NCBI GenBank assembly: GCA_963556495.2
Contig: OY747716.1
Coordinates: 16,256,540 to 16,320,539, forward strand
Direction of reading: 5' to 3'
DNA: 64,000 nucleotides
Origin: Valencia hispanica
Taxonomy: Eukaryota > Chordata > Actinopteri > Cyprinodontiformes > Valenciidae
Position 1 is the stretch's first letter. Each line of letters opens with the position of its first letter. The translations under genes were made by a program, and so were the position numbers. Shown here one piece after another: positions 33,594 to 44,483 of the stretch. The notes below the pieces were generated by a model, which saw only the letters and a program-made list of their open reading frames with translations, was not told the origin of the DNA and did not search any database.

Positions 33594-34372
33594 TATGTAT
33601 CGCCATCACTGTTCTATTCATATCACCGTTGTTGAGTTTAGCCTGCTTCTTCATACAAGCCCAAACTGAGGTGCCTCCTTTACTGAATGTGCATATGAAT
33701 AAAGATTTACTGCCTGTATGTATGCCTCGGTACCTGTTTCCATGCTTTCTCACCCACACCCCGCCCCCCACCCCACCCCACCCCCTGCTGTGCGAGCTGA
33801 CAGGGCTGTTCATTCCACTCGGAATGATGATGAAGATGTCATAAATTTTATTGGCAGCTGCCAATGTCGATACAGCATTATGGAATGAACCAGTGTTTCA
33901 CACAGTATCTTAATCTAATTTTCGAGGCTCCTTGCTTCCTGGGCAGCCAGGATGCTGCAGGGTCGGCCAAAGTCAAGGAAACAAAGTAAATAAAGCAGAC
34001 AGGATGCCCTTCTGCAGTTCAGGGGGGGGGTATGCATCCAGCGAGGACCAGATACGAACGTGAAATGGATATTAGCTACAAATGCAGATAAATACTAGGC
34101 TTTTCAGGCTGGTATCTGTTTTGTGCAATGGAGCATATCCCATTATTCCAGTATTAAGCAGTCACCTATCAAACTGAGAGCGCTGCAGACGATGTTTAGA
34201 GGAAACAGTGTGCCATTGTGGAACGCTTACAAAGGACTCAAACATGGCTTTAACCACTTGCCTCTGCTGGGACTGCACTGTGCATCAATCCTATGCAAAT
34301 TGTCCCAGTCCTCTTTGAAAGCAAACCCAAACATTTCCCCACCTCAAACACCCACACACACGCACGCGTGTG

Positions 34373-34403
<31 letters not shown>

Positions 34404-34434
34404 ACACACACACACACACACACACACGCACCAA

Positions 34435-34466
<32 letters not shown>

Positions 34467-35806
34467 CAAACACACACACACACACACACACACACAGCAA
34501 TACCTTAATAATGCATCCTTTCACATGACATTATTAGTAAAACTCAGTTGTCTGACAGTTTTTTTTTGTTTAATTCTTTGCTGCAAAAGAACTGCCCCAC
34601 TTTCTCTCCCTGCAAACCTTAAATCAATTAAAACAGAAATGTTTAAGCTGTGGTACATCATGACTTTTCTTTCTGTGTTTTAGAGAACTAATAGGCTTTT
34701 ATTTATAGCGAGCTTTGTAATTGTGAAATTTAAGAAAGCTGACATGTGGAATTGCTGGTACAGATGTTGATATTCAGACTGCATGATTTTGTTTTTCTCA
34801 TTACAAGGGCAAACTTCAGTGCATATTATCATCATGTGATAAAACACACAATAGAACGTAATGCATAACTGTATAGGTAAATGGCACCACATTTAAATGT
34901 CTGAAAAGCAAGGTATGCATTTGTGTTAAGACCCCCAGACAACCGTGAGCATCCCCCGCCCCTGCCCCCCCATTTTAGAATTCTATTGAGAACATGATAA
35001 TATTTAATAATGTATCTGTACAAACCACTGGGCACCACCATTCTGCATACAATCAGTTTGTTATCAAAACTGATTATTAGAATATCTGCAACTCTTTAAA
35101 TTTTAAGTGTTCGCAGCTCATTTTATTGTCTTTCCAGCTTTCAGGTTCAATTTATGAAATCACTGTGTAACATATAATCAAGACTGCTCAGTTTTTGTGA
35201 TTCTCAAAAGAGAAAAAGTTCAAATGGCTCAATGTAAGGCGCAATTTTAGACTAAACAAAATGACTTTCAAAACTGTAAACACTCGTTACTGTTCATCTT
35301 CATAAGCGTATTCTGTTTCAAACAAGTATATGACTTTTTGTCACTTCTGCTGTTTTTCTTTTCTATCCTATGAAATCCGTTTTAAATCCCCCCCAACAAA
35401 TAAGGGTTGGTTTGGTAGAAAAGTTGCTCTCCCGATTCATAAAACTCACCAGCTCTGACCCTTGCACCAAGCTTCAAGTTCTTTAAAAAAAAATTGGAGG
35501 ACATCGGTGTTTCAGTGAGTTTTTTTTTTTTGCCGTAGCTGATCGCTTTATTCTGTCTGTGTGAAGAAGACAACCAACCCTACTCCAGGTAACATGTAAC
35601 AACAGGTAGGTTAGCAACAGGAGCTGCAGCGGCCAAAATACTACACAAATGACTACTGTACTGTACTGCTTTCCCTGCAGGTCATTTGTTTTCCATGTAA
35701 TTTCCCATGAAAGCCAGATCTGTCTAAAGTATAACTGAAAGCTGACCTGCAAGTGGATTCTCCCACCTGAGCAGTGGATTTCTACAGCTCCACTAGAGCA
35801 GTTTTG
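33594..35806. other. Mostly unique stretch with microsatellites
   Basis: Besides a C-rich tract at about 33757-33785 and the CA/CACG repeat at 34351-34497, no gene or repeat family is recognised. Open frames across 34250-34524 and 34123-34683 come from the dinucleotide repeat. Confidence 0.55.
34351..34497. repeat. Compound (CA)n/(CACG)n repeat
   Basis: Alternating purine-pyrimidine tract of about 147 bp: CA units, a CACGCGTGTGCA palindromic core, more CA, then about nine GCAC units (CACG) and more CA. Long alternating tracts with CG steps can adopt Z-DNA. Confidence 0.95.
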
Positions 35807-35965
35807 CCCAACTCTGGTCCTCAAGGCACAGTGCTCTGCATGTTTTAGATGTTTCCCTGCTTTAACACATCTGCTTCAGATGATTGCAGTAAATAGTTGG
35901 TCAATAGCTATCAATTCAAATCAGGTGTGCTGAAGCAGGGAGAGCAGTGACAACATGCGAAACGT
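35807..35965. mobile_element. Foldback MITE-like element
   Basis: The left arm has AACTCTGGTCCTCAAGGCAC, then TGCATGTTTTAGATGTTTCCC. The right part has AATCAGGTGTGCTGAAGCAG, then GGGAGAGCAGTGACAACATGC, a decayed inverse. The arrangement matches a common teleost palindromic MITE (hAT-type as recalled). Boundaries are approximate. Confidence 0.55.
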
Positions 35966-36460
35966 TTAAGGTGTATTATTATTTTTTTAGTGATGTATGT
36001 CTCGAGACTGGTCTCGAGACCACATTTACTTGGTTTTGTCTTGGTCTCGATACCCTCTGGTCTTGGTCTTGTTTTGGTCTCGGTTTAGGAGGTCTTGACT
36101 ATAAGTCTAGTGCAGTAACAGCCATCATACAATTGCTACACATACTTGATCTCACCCAGTCTGCAAAAACATTTACAGTGAGCTCAGTCACACACATGAC
36201 ATGGTCTGTCTCTATATTGCCTGTAGTTGAAGTAATACCGTCTAATATGTATTGAATGTCAACTGTGGCTGAACCCTAGTATACTGCTGTTCATACAAGT
36301 TATTGCGTAGCTTTAACACTAGTCTGTTTTTCTATTCTCCGGTCTCGACTTGGTCTTGGTCTTGACCTGGTCTGTCTTGGTCTTGGTCTTGGTCTCGATA
36401 CCCTCTGGTCTTGGTAGTGTCTTGGTCTCGGTTTAGGCGGTCTTGACTACAAGTCTATTA
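35966..36460. repeat. TCTTGG/GGTCTCG-rich repeat with 71-bp direct duplication
   Basis: Two direct copies of a 71-bp unit lie at 36039-36109 and 36387-36457 with about five mismatches. Each contains repeated TCTTGG and GGTCTCG strings and ends AGGTCTTGACTA or a near variant, then AAGTCTA. The 277 bp between them is unique-looking, apart from a TCTTGG-rich run just before copy 2. Confidence 0.85.
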
Positions 36461-37739
36461 TTTTTTAAGGGACTTTTATGAGTATAACCATGGAGGCAAC
36501 CTGTGTGTTTTTTTACAGTTTAATTATCTTTTAGCATTAGTAGGATTTCATCCATAAACTAAAAACGAACCCAGATGAGCTGTGAGTTGAGCTTATGGAA
36601 GAATATCAATTTAGTACCATGTTCAAAATGAGTCCAAGCCCTTGCAACAGATGAGCTCTCTAGAGACTGGTTGTGGGTTTATTGGAAGGCTCACATGCAG
36701 GGACACACATACAAACACTCCTACTGATGAAAAACAACACCCTGGATGTCTCCTCTCCTTTTAATCTTTATTTAGAGACAGGCAGGATTCAAGAGGGATG
36801 GAGAGTCAGAGTGACACCAGAGAGAGAACAGTCGAGGCATCTGATCCTCGGCCACCCGGGTTGCATGCGGTTACAGAAGCATGGGCTTTAATGAAGACAC
36901 CATGTTTGGGACATTTACAGCTTGTCTCTGTGGTGTAGCGAAAATCTCCCTGCACAGCATAACTAATTATTGCTCGATGCCTTTGCTTCCGGAGAGCAGC
37001 TCGGGATTTGGTTGGTTTGCTGAGGGTAAATAGGTATTAATAAGAGACGATGGAGGTGCAATTTTCAATTTTTCACTTAATTACCTGATGCTTTTTACAC
37101 TTTCTAAGAAGGACTATTCTTTATGAAATCCTATTTTTTTATATTTCCATGAGAGATGCAGATTATATAATTAAAAAATTGGAAGCAATAATTAGGTGCT
37201 TTCTGGTAATGAGGTGTTTTTCTTTTATTAGTAAGTGATATTAGTCATATTTTCCTCTCAAACTTGCTTGATACATTTTTAGTGACTATGCTTTTATTAG
37301 GTGATATTTGACAGTAAAAAATATTTTTATTCTTTAGTTTCATAGCTATTAGGATCGGTTAACATTTTTAAGCAGAGACAGACAATTATCAGCTCTGAAA
37401 GCTGAGAACACAGCTGGTGCTGCCAGTAGTTCTTACCAGCTGCCAAATTAACCTTACAGGAGCTAATTAAAAACTTTCTTCACGAGACATTAAAGTACTT
37501 GAACTTTTTCAAAATGTTTGAAAGATTACATGCCAGCTTAAAGAAGAAAAAATGAAAATGAATAACATAACATAAAGAAAATAATTTTGATATTTACTCC
37601 TTTTTTGCTGTTGCTATGCTACGGTAAGACATGGTGTGCTTTTATCGAACAAATTAATTTAATACCTCGATTAATTGGAGGAATTTTTCCTTTTATTTTT
37701 CATTGTGTTTGCAAACCAAATGTTTCATCTTCATATAGA
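36461..37739. other. AT-rich unique stretch, possible conserved element
   Basis: No gene or repeat is recognised. The part at about 36950-37510 is AT-rich with many TAAT/ATTA cores, and CAGCTGCCAAATTA lies at 37438. It has the look of conserved vertebrate enhancers, but that is inference. Confidence 0.35.
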
Positions 37740-38345
37740 ACAAAAACGAAACACATTTACGATGAGGAACACTTAAGGAATCTGGAGAACAGGGTCTGCC
37801 TGATAGTCTGATTTTGGAGGAACGATGCGGTTTTCGTCCTGGCTTTGGAACACTGGACCAGCTCTACACCCTAAGCAGGGTGCATGGGAGTTTGCCCAAC
37901 CATTCTACATGATGTGTCCCTCAGCGAGTCCTGTGGAGGATACTCCGGGAGTATGGGGTACCAGGCTTCTTGATATGGGCTGTTAGGTCGCTGTAAGACT
38001 GGAGACATAGAGTTTGGTTCACATTACCGGCAGTAAGTTGGGCTCGTTTTCGTTGGGAGTTGGACTCTGCCAAGGTTGCCCTTTGTCACCGATTCTGTTC
38101 ATAACTTTTTATGGAGACCTCCTGCCTGGTGAGGTTGTTCCTGGCATGTTCCCACCAGGGAGAGACCCAGAGGAAAACCCAGGACACACTGGTGGGACTA
38201 TGTTTCTTGGCTGGCCTGGGAAGGAATTGGGATTCCCGGGGAGGACCCAAGTGACTGAGGAGAGGGAAATCTGGGTCTCTTTGCTTCTGCTGCTGCCCCT
38301 TTGATCCGACCCTGGATAAGTGGAAGACAATGGATGGATGGATCA
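37740..38345 (+). mobile_element. LINE reverse-transcriptase fragment and 3' end
   Basis: Plus-strand translation contains pieces of a non-LTR reverse transcriptase: VLWRILREYGVPGFLIW at about 37930-37980, and GLCQGCPLSPILFITF at about 38068-38115. The C-terminal tail and 3' UTR end in ACCCTGGATAAGTGGAAGAC, then ATGGATGGATGG. Stops (near 37810 and 37905) and a deletion of the middle RT motifs break it. The sequence pattern fits a teleost RTE/Rex-type LINE, but the clade is uncertain. It is 5'-truncated near 37740-37810. Confidence 0.75.
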
Positions 38346-39685
38346 TCAATTTTGTTTCGGTTTTTGTGGTGTTAAAGAACAGGGCAAAGCGGCCAACACT
38401 TTAAATTAGTCTGTTTTAGAATTTTGATACAATATCTAAGTATAATCTCAAGCTAAGACTGTCACATTGTTTTCTTACTTGCATTTTATACTTGCATACA
38501 GATAATGACATGTTGCTTGGGTCTAGACATTTACAATATTCTGCTACATTGTCACTTGGTTTATTACTTTCCTATGAAATCACAGCCTTCCTTAATCTTT
38601 TTCATACATAAAGGATCAACTGGACTACTGGGAATACAATTCCATTGCTGTGTGAGGGCCCCCAAGAATTCAGATAATAATCAACGGAATTAATCAAATT
38701 GCAAATTAAGCCATAAGTTTCACTTTTAGTTTCAGTCAAGGGCCCAGGATGATTAAAGTGTCTGGATAGCATTGTCCGAGATTAAGTAGTAATATTATTT
38801 GGAAATTACTGTGACAAATGAGTTGTATTTGATTTGACTATACAGGACAGCACAGGCGCACATGTGTGATGTACTGTACATACCATGTGAGAACTGTGGT
38901 GCTTTTGTGGTGACATTTTACGAGATGTCCAAAAAGTTGGTGGGAGGTTGATTTATCAAGTTATGTATTCAGCAGCGTTACATACTTTGTAAGGTGATGT
39001 TGCCGTGTTAAGTCATGGCACTTACTGAGTCATTGAACCAAAAGAAAGATACACATAGCATACAGCAATGCTCGAGGTATAGAAGTAATTTTCTAGTGAT
39101 ATGCAAATGAGCAGATTTTCTAAGATGATTCCTTTGACATCCTCAACAGTGCAAATGGGAGAAACCAGTTCTGGGGGTATGAGCCTAGACCTGATCGTCT
39201 TTACTTCCATGTATTAACTGCTCATGTCAGAAACAGCTTTAAACCTTAAGCAACTGATCCTAGTGCAGAGCTGCAAATTGACAACCATGTTAAATACCAG
39301 GAGACTGAAATTTACCCAAAAACACAGGTAAAGTTTGTTTCTTGTTGCTACAAATCCTGCCTCAGAAGCGTGAAACTAATTAAAATAAGTAAGAGGCACT
39401 CCAGTTAAACTATGAGTCTTTGGAAAGTTAGAGGAACTCTTAGAATACTTTTATCTGAAGAGTGAACATCAATGGTTGATCTGCACTCATTTTTGTCTGG
39501 TCATTTTTAATACTGGATACAGCAGAGTACCTGTCTGTCTTCTTTTAAACCGAACTGACATGAACAGAATTTTCGAAGGTATAGGTGTTGACATTTTCAT
39601 TTAGTGACTATTATAACATTCTGTCTGCATAGATGTTTCTGGTTATGTATAATATGGTTCAAAGTCTGAAGCTATGTTACCATAC
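38346..39685. other. Unique non-coding stretch
   Basis: No gene or repeat is recognised. The frame at 38505-38693 has no recognisable domain. Confidence 0.5.
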
Positions 39686-40500
39686 CATACCAAAATTATT
39701 TATAGAGCGCACTTCCTGACAGCTTGATAGCCGACCAAGGCGCTGTACATCTCAGGACAAAACATAGACATGTAAGATAATTAATTGACAGAAAAAGTAA
39801 TAGTACCACTTTAAAAACGATACAAATATGAAATGGCAAAAAAGGAATTTAAGTCGGAGGAAAGGCTAAGGAATAAAAATAAGTTTTGAGTCGAGACTTA
39901 AAGTCTATAAGGGGTGGTCACAGCCTTACTGGAAGCGGAATACGATTCCAAAGGGAAGGGCCACAGATCGAAAAAGCTCGACTGCCACGGCCATTATATC
40001 TAGCATTGGGAACTTGGAGTAGACGCTGGTCAGTTGACCTAAGGGACCGCGCTGGAATGTAAGGAGAGAGTAAATCAGAAAGGTACGCAGCTGTTAGGAT
40101 CGCCGGTGGACAGGGAGCAGCGATCGGGTGATGATTGGCGCTCCAGACGCGGATGGGAGTTCCCCTGGGTTCAATGCGCCGGATGGAGCAGGCTGTTGAG
40201 CGGATGATAGAGAGGGGGACTAGTTTGGTCGGATAGCTGTAACTGGAAGACCACTGATGACTGGAAGGAGGAAGACTTCTGGTCTGACGAATAGGAGCTC
40301 GGGGCATTGGATTACCGATGACTGAGCGATGTGAAGGTGAGTGGAAGGGTCTTTTAAGCTAAGGGGAGAGTGGAGTAATTGTCAGGAAGCTCATCAGACA
40401 CGGCTTGTCTGAGTTGGAGCTGATGACTTCCTGACCGCAGGTGTCAAACCATTAAGAGCTTTATAAACAAACATTAAAATCTTAAATTCAGTTCTACAAG
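39686..40500 (-). mobile_element. LINE 3' portion interrupted by an LTR
   Basis: On the minus strand, ORF2 C-terminal residues read AYLSDLLSPYIPARSLRSTD, then GRGSRAFSICGPSLWNRIPL, the end of an L2-type reverse-transcriptase ORF. The part before it, around 40440-40500, reads through VYKALNGLTP-type sequence. Between these two pieces lies the LTR-like insertion 40092-40436. The 3' end at 39686 has GCGCTCTATAAATAATTTTG and a short GGTATGG tail. The open frame at 39918-40307 (minus) fuses LTR and LINE sequence and is not a gene. Confidence 0.75.
40092..40436 (-). mobile_element. LTR-like insertion nested in the LINE
   Basis: The insertion interrupts the LINE ORF between its ALNGLTP and YLSDLL motifs. 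It begins TGTTAGGATCG (plus strand) and ends at CTTCCTGACC, where CTGACA would be expected. It is flanked by GCAGC (40087-40091) and GCAGG (40437-40441), a 4-of-5 target duplication. The minus-strand start GGTCAGGAAGTCATCAGCTC is nearly the same as the LTR at 29133, which supports an LTR identity. Confidence 0.55.
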
Positions 40501-41537
40501 CACAGTCATTATTACTATGACGTAAAGTATGTAACAGCAAAGAACAAATGCTCACTTTTTTCTAACCAGAAAACAACATAGAGTTCCTCTGGTGACTAAA
40601 TGTGTTTGTTTTACTGTGATTTTCACTTCTTGTGTGTCTTTTGTCAACACAAAATATCTGCATTTGTCCGTGGATCTCATTCGAAAAATCACAAAAAGCT
40701 TCCTCCAAACTCTCCTTCTGCTTGTCTATCCACAATATCTAGTTGCATTAGCAACTTCTTTTGTCATGCGTCTGAGCTAAATGACTAAGAGTTTGCATTT
40801 TCATAATTTGCTTCCCTTCCAAACACCACATGTATAGCATTATCCTGAACTGACTTTATGTTGTTGTGGAAAAACTAACTGATGGAGTTCAAATAGATTT
40901 CCACATGGTGTTCCTGGCACATGGTTTTCAAAGCAATCGTATATTATTATAGAGCAGTAAAAACATATTAATAATACCCACAGAATTATTCTTTGTAGAA
41001 AAGTGATACTTTAAGCTGCTTCCTTTAACTTACACTCATAGCCGCCCCAACGCATTAGCGAACTAAGCTTAGGGCCACCAAACCATCAGGGCCCTCCGAC
41101 ACATGCTGAAATTCTAACACATACAAAAGATCAAATTTTCTTAGATTTGTTTATTTAGAATGAGAATACAATTGAACTTGAATTGATGGTTTCATCATAG
41201 ATATATTGAAATATTTTTAATAGCTTGACATTTAGTTTAAGATTTAAAGGAATTGGTAAGTTTACTTTGTGAAGGTACAAACAATTATCTTCATTTTTTT
41301 CATTGTTGTGTGATTGTTTTTAAACTTGACCTCCTTTCCCAGATTCCACCAAATCTGTATTGAAACACAATTAGTGGTGGAGCTCTTCTTCCCAGATCCA
41401 ATTCTGCTTAAGGCACCCATACAACCTTGGGCAAGCCCTGCCTTAGCAATACAGGTCAGAACCCGGAGCAGAAGTCACAATGTTTACCTCAACTCTTCCA
41501 AATTATTATTTTTGCACTTACAGTTTTTAATCACAAC
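40501..41537. other. Unique non-coding stretch
   Basis: No gene or repeat is recognised. Confidence 0.5.
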
Positions 41538-41811
41538 CAATGGTGTCTATTTAAAGTATTCACCGCTTGGATGTTTTACCCTCCGTATTGCTTTTACAAC
41601 CCAGTCATGCTTTTACAATCACTCATGTTAAACACTTTTATTTAATAGTCATTATTTTGAAGAAATCAGTTTTCACTTTGACATTAAGGTTCTTTCTGTA
41701 AATTGTTTGCAAAAAGAAAAAAAGACACATTTTGTTGATCCTGACTGATTTGTATAAATAAAATAAAAATGGTAAAACATCCAAGGGGGTGAATACTTTT
41801 TACAGGCATTG
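41538..41811. mobile_element. Palindromic Tc1-type MITE
   Basis: Left arm: AAAGTATTCACCGCTTGG, then ATGTTTTACC (41553-41580). Right arm: GGTAAAACATCCAAGGGGGT, then GAATACTTTT (41771-41800), its inverse with few differences. The right end GGCATTG sits before TA (41812-41813). The left end CAATGGTGTC is a decayed version. Arms of about 45 bp and a 274-bp length fit a non-autonomous Tc1/mariner element. No coding content. Confidence 0.8.
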
Positions 41812-43100
41812 TATCTATGCTCACTGGACAATTTCCTATATAGCTATTTGCCGTATGAGGCCCACATTCAAGGTGGAGACTTTGGTGTCATTACTTTCAT
41901 GATTGGCTATTTTCAACTTAACACTTATAATAATATAACCAGGCGAGCCGCAGCTCAAACACAGCTGAAAACGTAAAGTTACAAAAAAAAGTGCGCCCAT
42001 TTGAAGCAGACAAAACAAATTCAACAACTTTATTCTTCTTGCTCTTTTGTTCAAGACGTTAGATTGTCTTTTCTTTTTCTTCTCCCCTCCCATTTCCCTT
42101 GACCTGCTTCCAGTCAAGTTATTTCGGTGTTAACACTCTGCTATGGAGAGGTGGGGAGCCCAGCATGTTATATTTGGGTCAGTCCAACACTCTGGCACAG
42201 AGGTGTGACATACCCACATAGTGCAAGGAGTGGCTCACTGCTGCGAGCGCCTCACCACTTGCACTCTGCCACCTTGAATTTCAGTCCATGTCTGAAGCGC
42301 AACACACCCGTATGGAAAATCACTCCCCCCCCACCTTCCTCTCATTCTACTGCCGTTAAGGTGTTGACATTACCAACAGAGTCACCTGTTTGGGGGCGGA
42401 GGGAGGCCCTCCTGAGTCACAGAGTCTGTTCTTTTTTCAGACATATGACGAATGCCCAAGAGATTAGCTTTTGGCATTTTTTTCCCGTCCCTTGTTCCTT
42501 TTGTCTAAGATGCTGGAAGCTAAATGCCATCATATGAGTTAGCAATACAATAGCGATAACTGGATGAATGTTAGTGATTCCTTGATGTTTTCTTGCATCT
42601 GGCTCAACTCGAGCCATAAATCTATATGTATCCACCTTGAGCATTGTGCCGAAGCCTGATGCTTTTCAATTGAAAGTGTTAAAGCTGCAGAGTATTTGAG
42701 GGAGAGAGATTTTTTCAATCTGATGTACAGTACCAAAGTCCCAAACATTCCCACAAGTTGATTGACCACCGACAATGCGGAAACTGGAATTATGTTGGCT
42801 AACAAAAATCTGGCGCTTGGTGTGAGATACACAGAGGTCTACGGGAGGAAGGTGGGATTAAGAAAAATAACAAGTGTTGTGGAGCACTAGCCTTTTATCA
42901 TAGTATTGAACGCCACTATCATTTAAAACATTTATAAAACTTTGATACATAAATATATTCTCCGGACTGCAGCTTTAATGAATAGTGAAAACTGAATATA
43001 AAAGAAAATCACTAAAGACATACCCACAAGGCTACAGCCTTGGTTACATAACTGTTTTTGCTTCTGCTGCTTTGGAGAAAGAAAAAAAAACATGCACGCA
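41812..43100. other. Unique non-coding stretch
   Basis: No gene or repeat is recognised. The frame at 42127-42537 (136 codons) has no domain and overlaps minus-strand frames. Confidence 0.45.
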
Positions 43101-43106
43101 TACACG

Positions 43107-43131
43107 TGTACGCACACACACACGCACACAC
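43107..43131. repeat. Short CA-rich microsatellite
   Basis: Imperfect CA run with CG interruptions. Confidence 0.8.
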
Positions 43132-43507
43132 ATATTCTTTCACATTAAAAAAACTGCAAAACAGCAACTGAAAGCAATTAGGGCTAAGGAAATGACAGTG
43201 AGCAGGAGGCTGTGGACTACTGTTTCCATCAGTGCTAGGTTTTCTGCAACTATAGCAACACCACCAGAATAACACTGAGTCAGTGGAGCGTCCTTCAGAG
43301 AACATCTAACGTGCTGCGCACTGTTTATTTACACCAAGATAGAGCTGAAGCCATGGTGAAAGGAGTCTCTATTTCCTAAAACCTAGTTCTATTTTAAGAA
43401 AAGAGCGGTGAAACAGAGTTCCTGCAAAAATGCATGAGAGCAAAACCAGTGTTTTATGTTTCAAAGTTTAGATGAAATTTAATCTTAAGCTCCTGCATTC
43501 AACCAAT

Positions 43508-43640
43508 ACAGTTGAAACCAGATATTCCCACGAGACATAAAACACTACTGAACATTTCCAGGTTTTGATCAGTTAGACTAAAAGAAAATCTGTTTTATTT
43601 ACTGTATTTATTTTTTCACTCCAATGTGGCAAAATTCGAA
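43508..43640 (+). mobile_element. Possible Tc1 terminal-repeat relic
   Basis: CAGTTGAAACCAGA after TA at 43506-43507 equals the first 14 bases of the Tc1 at 14891, and GATCAGTTAGACTAAAAG further on is like the same family. The rest is too diverged and no right end is seen. Confidence 0.35.
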
Positions 43641-43935
43641 ACCCTCAAAGTAATATGAATTATTTTGTCAGGTGTTGATTCATGTCGGACTAGCTGGCTT
43701 TTCCTTTGATTTGCCACAACATACGCTGACTTTAACATTTTACCCATCAGTATATATTTTTTTCACTTACTGACTGAAAAGCATGCTTTTTCAAAATGCA
43801 AAAAAAAAAACCTTCCCTATCTGCTTGGTGTTTAAATAACTCTAAATTCATGTGTTCCTTGCTCTACGATGCCGAACTGACCACCGAAACTGCTTTTCTT
43901 CAAAGTTCACAAACTGTGTTGAAAGAGAGGTGCAT
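43641..43935. other. Short unique stretch
   Basis: No gene or repeat is recognised beyond an A run at about 43799. Confidence 0.5.
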
Positions 43936-43937
43936 TT

Positions 43938-43939
<2 letters not shown>

Positions 43940-43987
<48 letters not shown>

Positions 43988-44022
43988 GTGTGTGTGCGTG
44001 TGGGTGTGGGTGCGTGTGCGCG
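43940..44022. repeat. (TG)n microsatellite with GGTG and CG variants
   Basis: About 20 uninterrupted TG units, then variants (GGTG, GCGTG). Confidence 0.95.
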
Positions 44023-44236
44023 CAGGCACATGTCTCCCGGTAATGGACTCTCCCTCTGAGTAACAGGTCCTGCTCCATCTGAGTAACGGATCCAGTCACC
44101 ACTTAACACATCCTGCTTCGCCACCAACACCACCCTCCAGTGTCCGATCTGCTTTTCTCAACCTCTTCCCTTCACTCTCAGCATCTGACTCACAGTACCA
44201 GCATCGTCTGAGACTTCTGGGATGATTACACAAACA

Positions 44237-44241
<5 letters not shown>

Positions 44242-44272
<31 letters not shown>

Positions 44273-44290
44273 TCTCTCTGGCTCTCTCTC
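44242..44290. repeat. (CT)n microsatellite
   Basis: CT dinucleotide run with a CCC and a GG interruption, followed by a short CA run. Confidence 0.95.
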
Positions 44291-44462
44291 TTACACACAC
44301 ACCAAGACACGCACACTCACGCACAGTGTGCTCACAGCCTTGCCTGGTGTTAAGTCCTTGGCTTAGTCAGCCTCAGAGCACAGTACAAATCCTGCCGGGA
44401 AAGAGAAGCCGGGCAAGCCCCGACAGAATGCTAATGATGTCATTAACCTCTGGACTCAGGGG

Positions 44463-44483
44463 TCGGGGGGGGGGGAGGGGGGA
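44463..44483. repeat. G-rich tract
   Basis: Nearly pure G run with one A. It could form a G-quadruplex on the plus strand. Confidence 0.9.

Noticed and set aside
34123..34683. 186-codon open frame
   Set aside because: It is built on the CA/CACG microsatellite, which reads as Thr-His repeats in any frame, with frames on the opposite strand over the same bases.
39918..40307. 129-codon minus-strand frame
   Set aside because: It fuses an LTR-like insertion with LINE ORF2 sequence, so it is not a gene.
42127..42537. 136-codon plus-strand frame
   Set aside because: No domain, no splice or promoter context, and a length reachable by chance.
43796..44059. 87-codon frame with Cys-Val repeats
   Set aside because: Translation of the TG microsatellite.
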